Source: Tunturiibacter gelidiferens (lineage in GTDB: Bacteria > Acidobacteriota > Terriglobia > Terriglobales > Acidobacteriaceae). Taken from it: 64,000 bases of DNA. Every line of letters begins with the position of its first letter. Within the stretch, counting starts at the first letter, position 1. The notes below the pieces were generated by a model, which searched no databases, had not been told where the DNA came from, and saw only the letters and a list, made by a program, of their open reading frames with translations. Position numbers and translations under genes: made by a program. The DNA lies in assembly GCF_014201335.1 (NCBI RefSeq), contig NZ_JACHEB010000014.1, forward strand, positions 1-64,000. The letters run 5' to 3'. Shown piece by piece: positions 63,128-64,000 of this stretch.

Positions 63128-64000
63128 TTACTTTTTCCCGAAGACATCTCCCATGCGGCGGATCTGGGCGCCTACGCCGCGAAGCTTCTCCTCGAAGTGC
63201 TCATAGCCACGGTCGAGATGGTAGACGCGGTCGAGGATGGTTTCGCCGTCGGCTACAAGAGCAGCGAGAACGAGAGAGGCAGAGGCACGGAGGTCGGAGC
63301 ACATGACCGCGGCCGATTGCAGGGGTGTCTTGCCGCGGACGGTTGCGGTACGGCCGGAGATGGAGATGTTCGCGCCCATGCGGATCAGCTCCTGCACGTG
63401 CATGAAGCGGTTTTCGAAGATATTTTCGATGACGGTGCTGGTACCTTCGGCCTGAGTGGCGAGAGCCATGTACTGAGCCTGCATGTCGGTGGGGAAGCCG
63501 GGGTACTCTTCTGTGGTGATGTCTGCGGCCTTGAGTTCGCCGCCGGAGCGGACGCGAACGTGGTCGGCGCCGACGTCGATCTTGACGCCGCACTGCTCGA
63601 GTTTTGTGATGAGTGCGCCGAGGTGCTTGGGTTCGCAGCAATCGACGTTGAGGTCTCCGCCGGTAATGGCTCCCGCGATGAGAAAGGTTCCGGCTTCGAT
63701 GCGGTCGGGGTTGATACGATGACGTGCACCGTGGAGTTTGGAGACACCCTGAATGCGGATGGTTCCGGTGCCTGCGCCTTCGATCTTTGCTCCCATGGCG
63801 ATGAGCAGGGCAGCGAGATCGGTGACTTCGGGCTCGCGAGCGCAGTTCTCGAAGACGGATTCACCCTCGGCAAGCGTGGCGGCCATCAGGAGGTCTTCGG
63901 TTCCGGTGACGGTGATTTTGTCGAAGACGATGTGAGCGCCCTTCAGCCGGTCTGCGCGAGCTTCGAGATAGCCGTGATCTTGGGTTATAGTGGCGCCCAT
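63128..64000 (-). CDS. murA: UDP-N-acetylglucosamine 1-carboxyvinyltransferase, 3' part (cut by window end)
   Basis: First committed step of peptidoglycan synthesis, transfer of enolpyruvate to UDP-GlcNAc. The window contains ~290 residues of the usual ~420, missing about the first 130 (including the catalytic Cys loop). Visible parts are VTGTEDLLMAATLAEGESV, RIEAGTFLIAGAITGGDL, EYPGFPTDMQAQYMALA, FENRFMHVQELIRMGA and DLRASASLVLAALVADGET, all typical of MurA. The frame is open to base 64000. Apart from truncation by the window there is nothing odd. Confidence 0.93.
   Translation of the reverse strand: MGATITQDHGYLEARADRLKGAHIVFDKITVTGTEDLLMAATLAEGESVFENCAREPEVTDLAALLIAMGAKIEGAGTGTIRIQGVSKLHGARHRINPDRIEAGTFLIAGAITGGDLNVDCCEPKHLGALITKLEQCGVKIDVGADHVRVRSGGELKAADITTEEYPGFPTDMQAQYMALATQAEGTSTVIENIFENRFMHVQELIRMGANISISGRTATVRGKTPLQSAAVMCSDLRASASLVLAALVADGETILDRVYHLDRGYEHFEEKLRGVGAQIRRMGDVFGKK

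Noticed and set aside
1..64000. CRISPR arrays, rRNA genes, intact insertion sequences or prophage
   Set aside because: No regularly spaced repeats, no rRNA-like sequence, and no transposase or phage structural gene was seen; the only mobile-element trace is the integrase relic at 20538-20810.

Overview
The window looks like the chromosome of an acidobacterium of the Terriglobia (subdivision 1) type, of the Granulicella/Edaphobacter/Terriglobus kind. This is inferred from gene content and protein style, not from a marker gene. The supporting features are a long propeller-type sensor kinase paired with a NarL-type regulator, a CarboxypepD_reg fragment typical of Oar-like TonB receptors, a PEP-CTERM protein, menaquinone synthesis by the futalosine route (mqnE), a variant cytochrome c maturation operon with a Cys-type CcmE, and several families of short intergenic repeats. 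No plasmid replication gene, intact prophage or CRISPR array was seen.

Layout. 1-1190: a truncated carboxypeptidase-regulatory-domain fragment, one small possible gene, and eroded DNA. 1187-9198: a compact catabolic island for L-fucose. It holds a secreted GH29 fucosidase, then a leftward operon (mutarotase fucU, lactonase, transporter fucP, fuconate dehydratase, with the diketo-acid hydrolase at its head) and a rightward pair of SDR dehydrogenases. Together these supply every step of the non-phosphorylating route from fucose to pyruvate and lactate. An IclR regulator at the end is cut down to its DNA-binding domain. 9500-12600: a decay zone with remnants of a RES-domain toxin and a sensor kinase, one short histidine kinase, and a DoxX-like gene without a normal start codon. 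12720-17507: a response regulator, a ~1020-residue propeller sensor kinase and a GH16-like lipoprotein, probably a carbohydrate-sensing unit. 17.8-20.2 kb: a TetR regulator, an SDR with a matching operator, and a second SDR that is a pseudogene. 20.4-20.9 kb: tRNA-Ser(CGA) next to the wreck of a tyrosine recombinase.

20.9-25.4 kb: queG, a YihY/BrkB membrane protein and an RsbU-like phosphatase. 25.7-30.4 kb: a beta-propeller lipoprotein and the leftward cytochrome c maturation operon ccmE-ccmA-ybaK-ccmB-ccmC-ccmD. 30.8-34.5 kb: secreted and regulatory small genes, including a TetR regulator with two visible operators and a DUF892 ferritin-like protein. 34.8-41.3 kb: thiC, a 34-residue membrane peptide gene, a secreted M28 carboxypeptidase and a Tat-exported amidase. 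41.4-47.9 kb: hydrolases, a thioredoxin, an ArsR/SRPBCC pair, gmhA and a cupin. 48.1-52.7 kb: the nitrogen control group amtB-glnK-glnD. 52.8-58.6 kb: an isolated nuoB, an OmpA-like envelope protein, a sortilin/YCF48-like propeller and mqnE. 59.1-64 kb: a PEP-CTERM protein, a 29-residue peptide gene, an MFS transporter with its LacI regulator, a GNAT acetyltransferase and the C-terminal two thirds of murA, cut by the window end.

The most useful leads are the complete fucose pathway with an orphaned regulator, the CxxxY-type CcmE operon with an embedded aminoacyl-tRNA deacylase gene, two independent TetR/operator sets readable from sequence, two unannotated small membrane peptides with strong ribosome binding sites, and the tRNA-linked integrase relic. 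No clearly new biological system could be proven.
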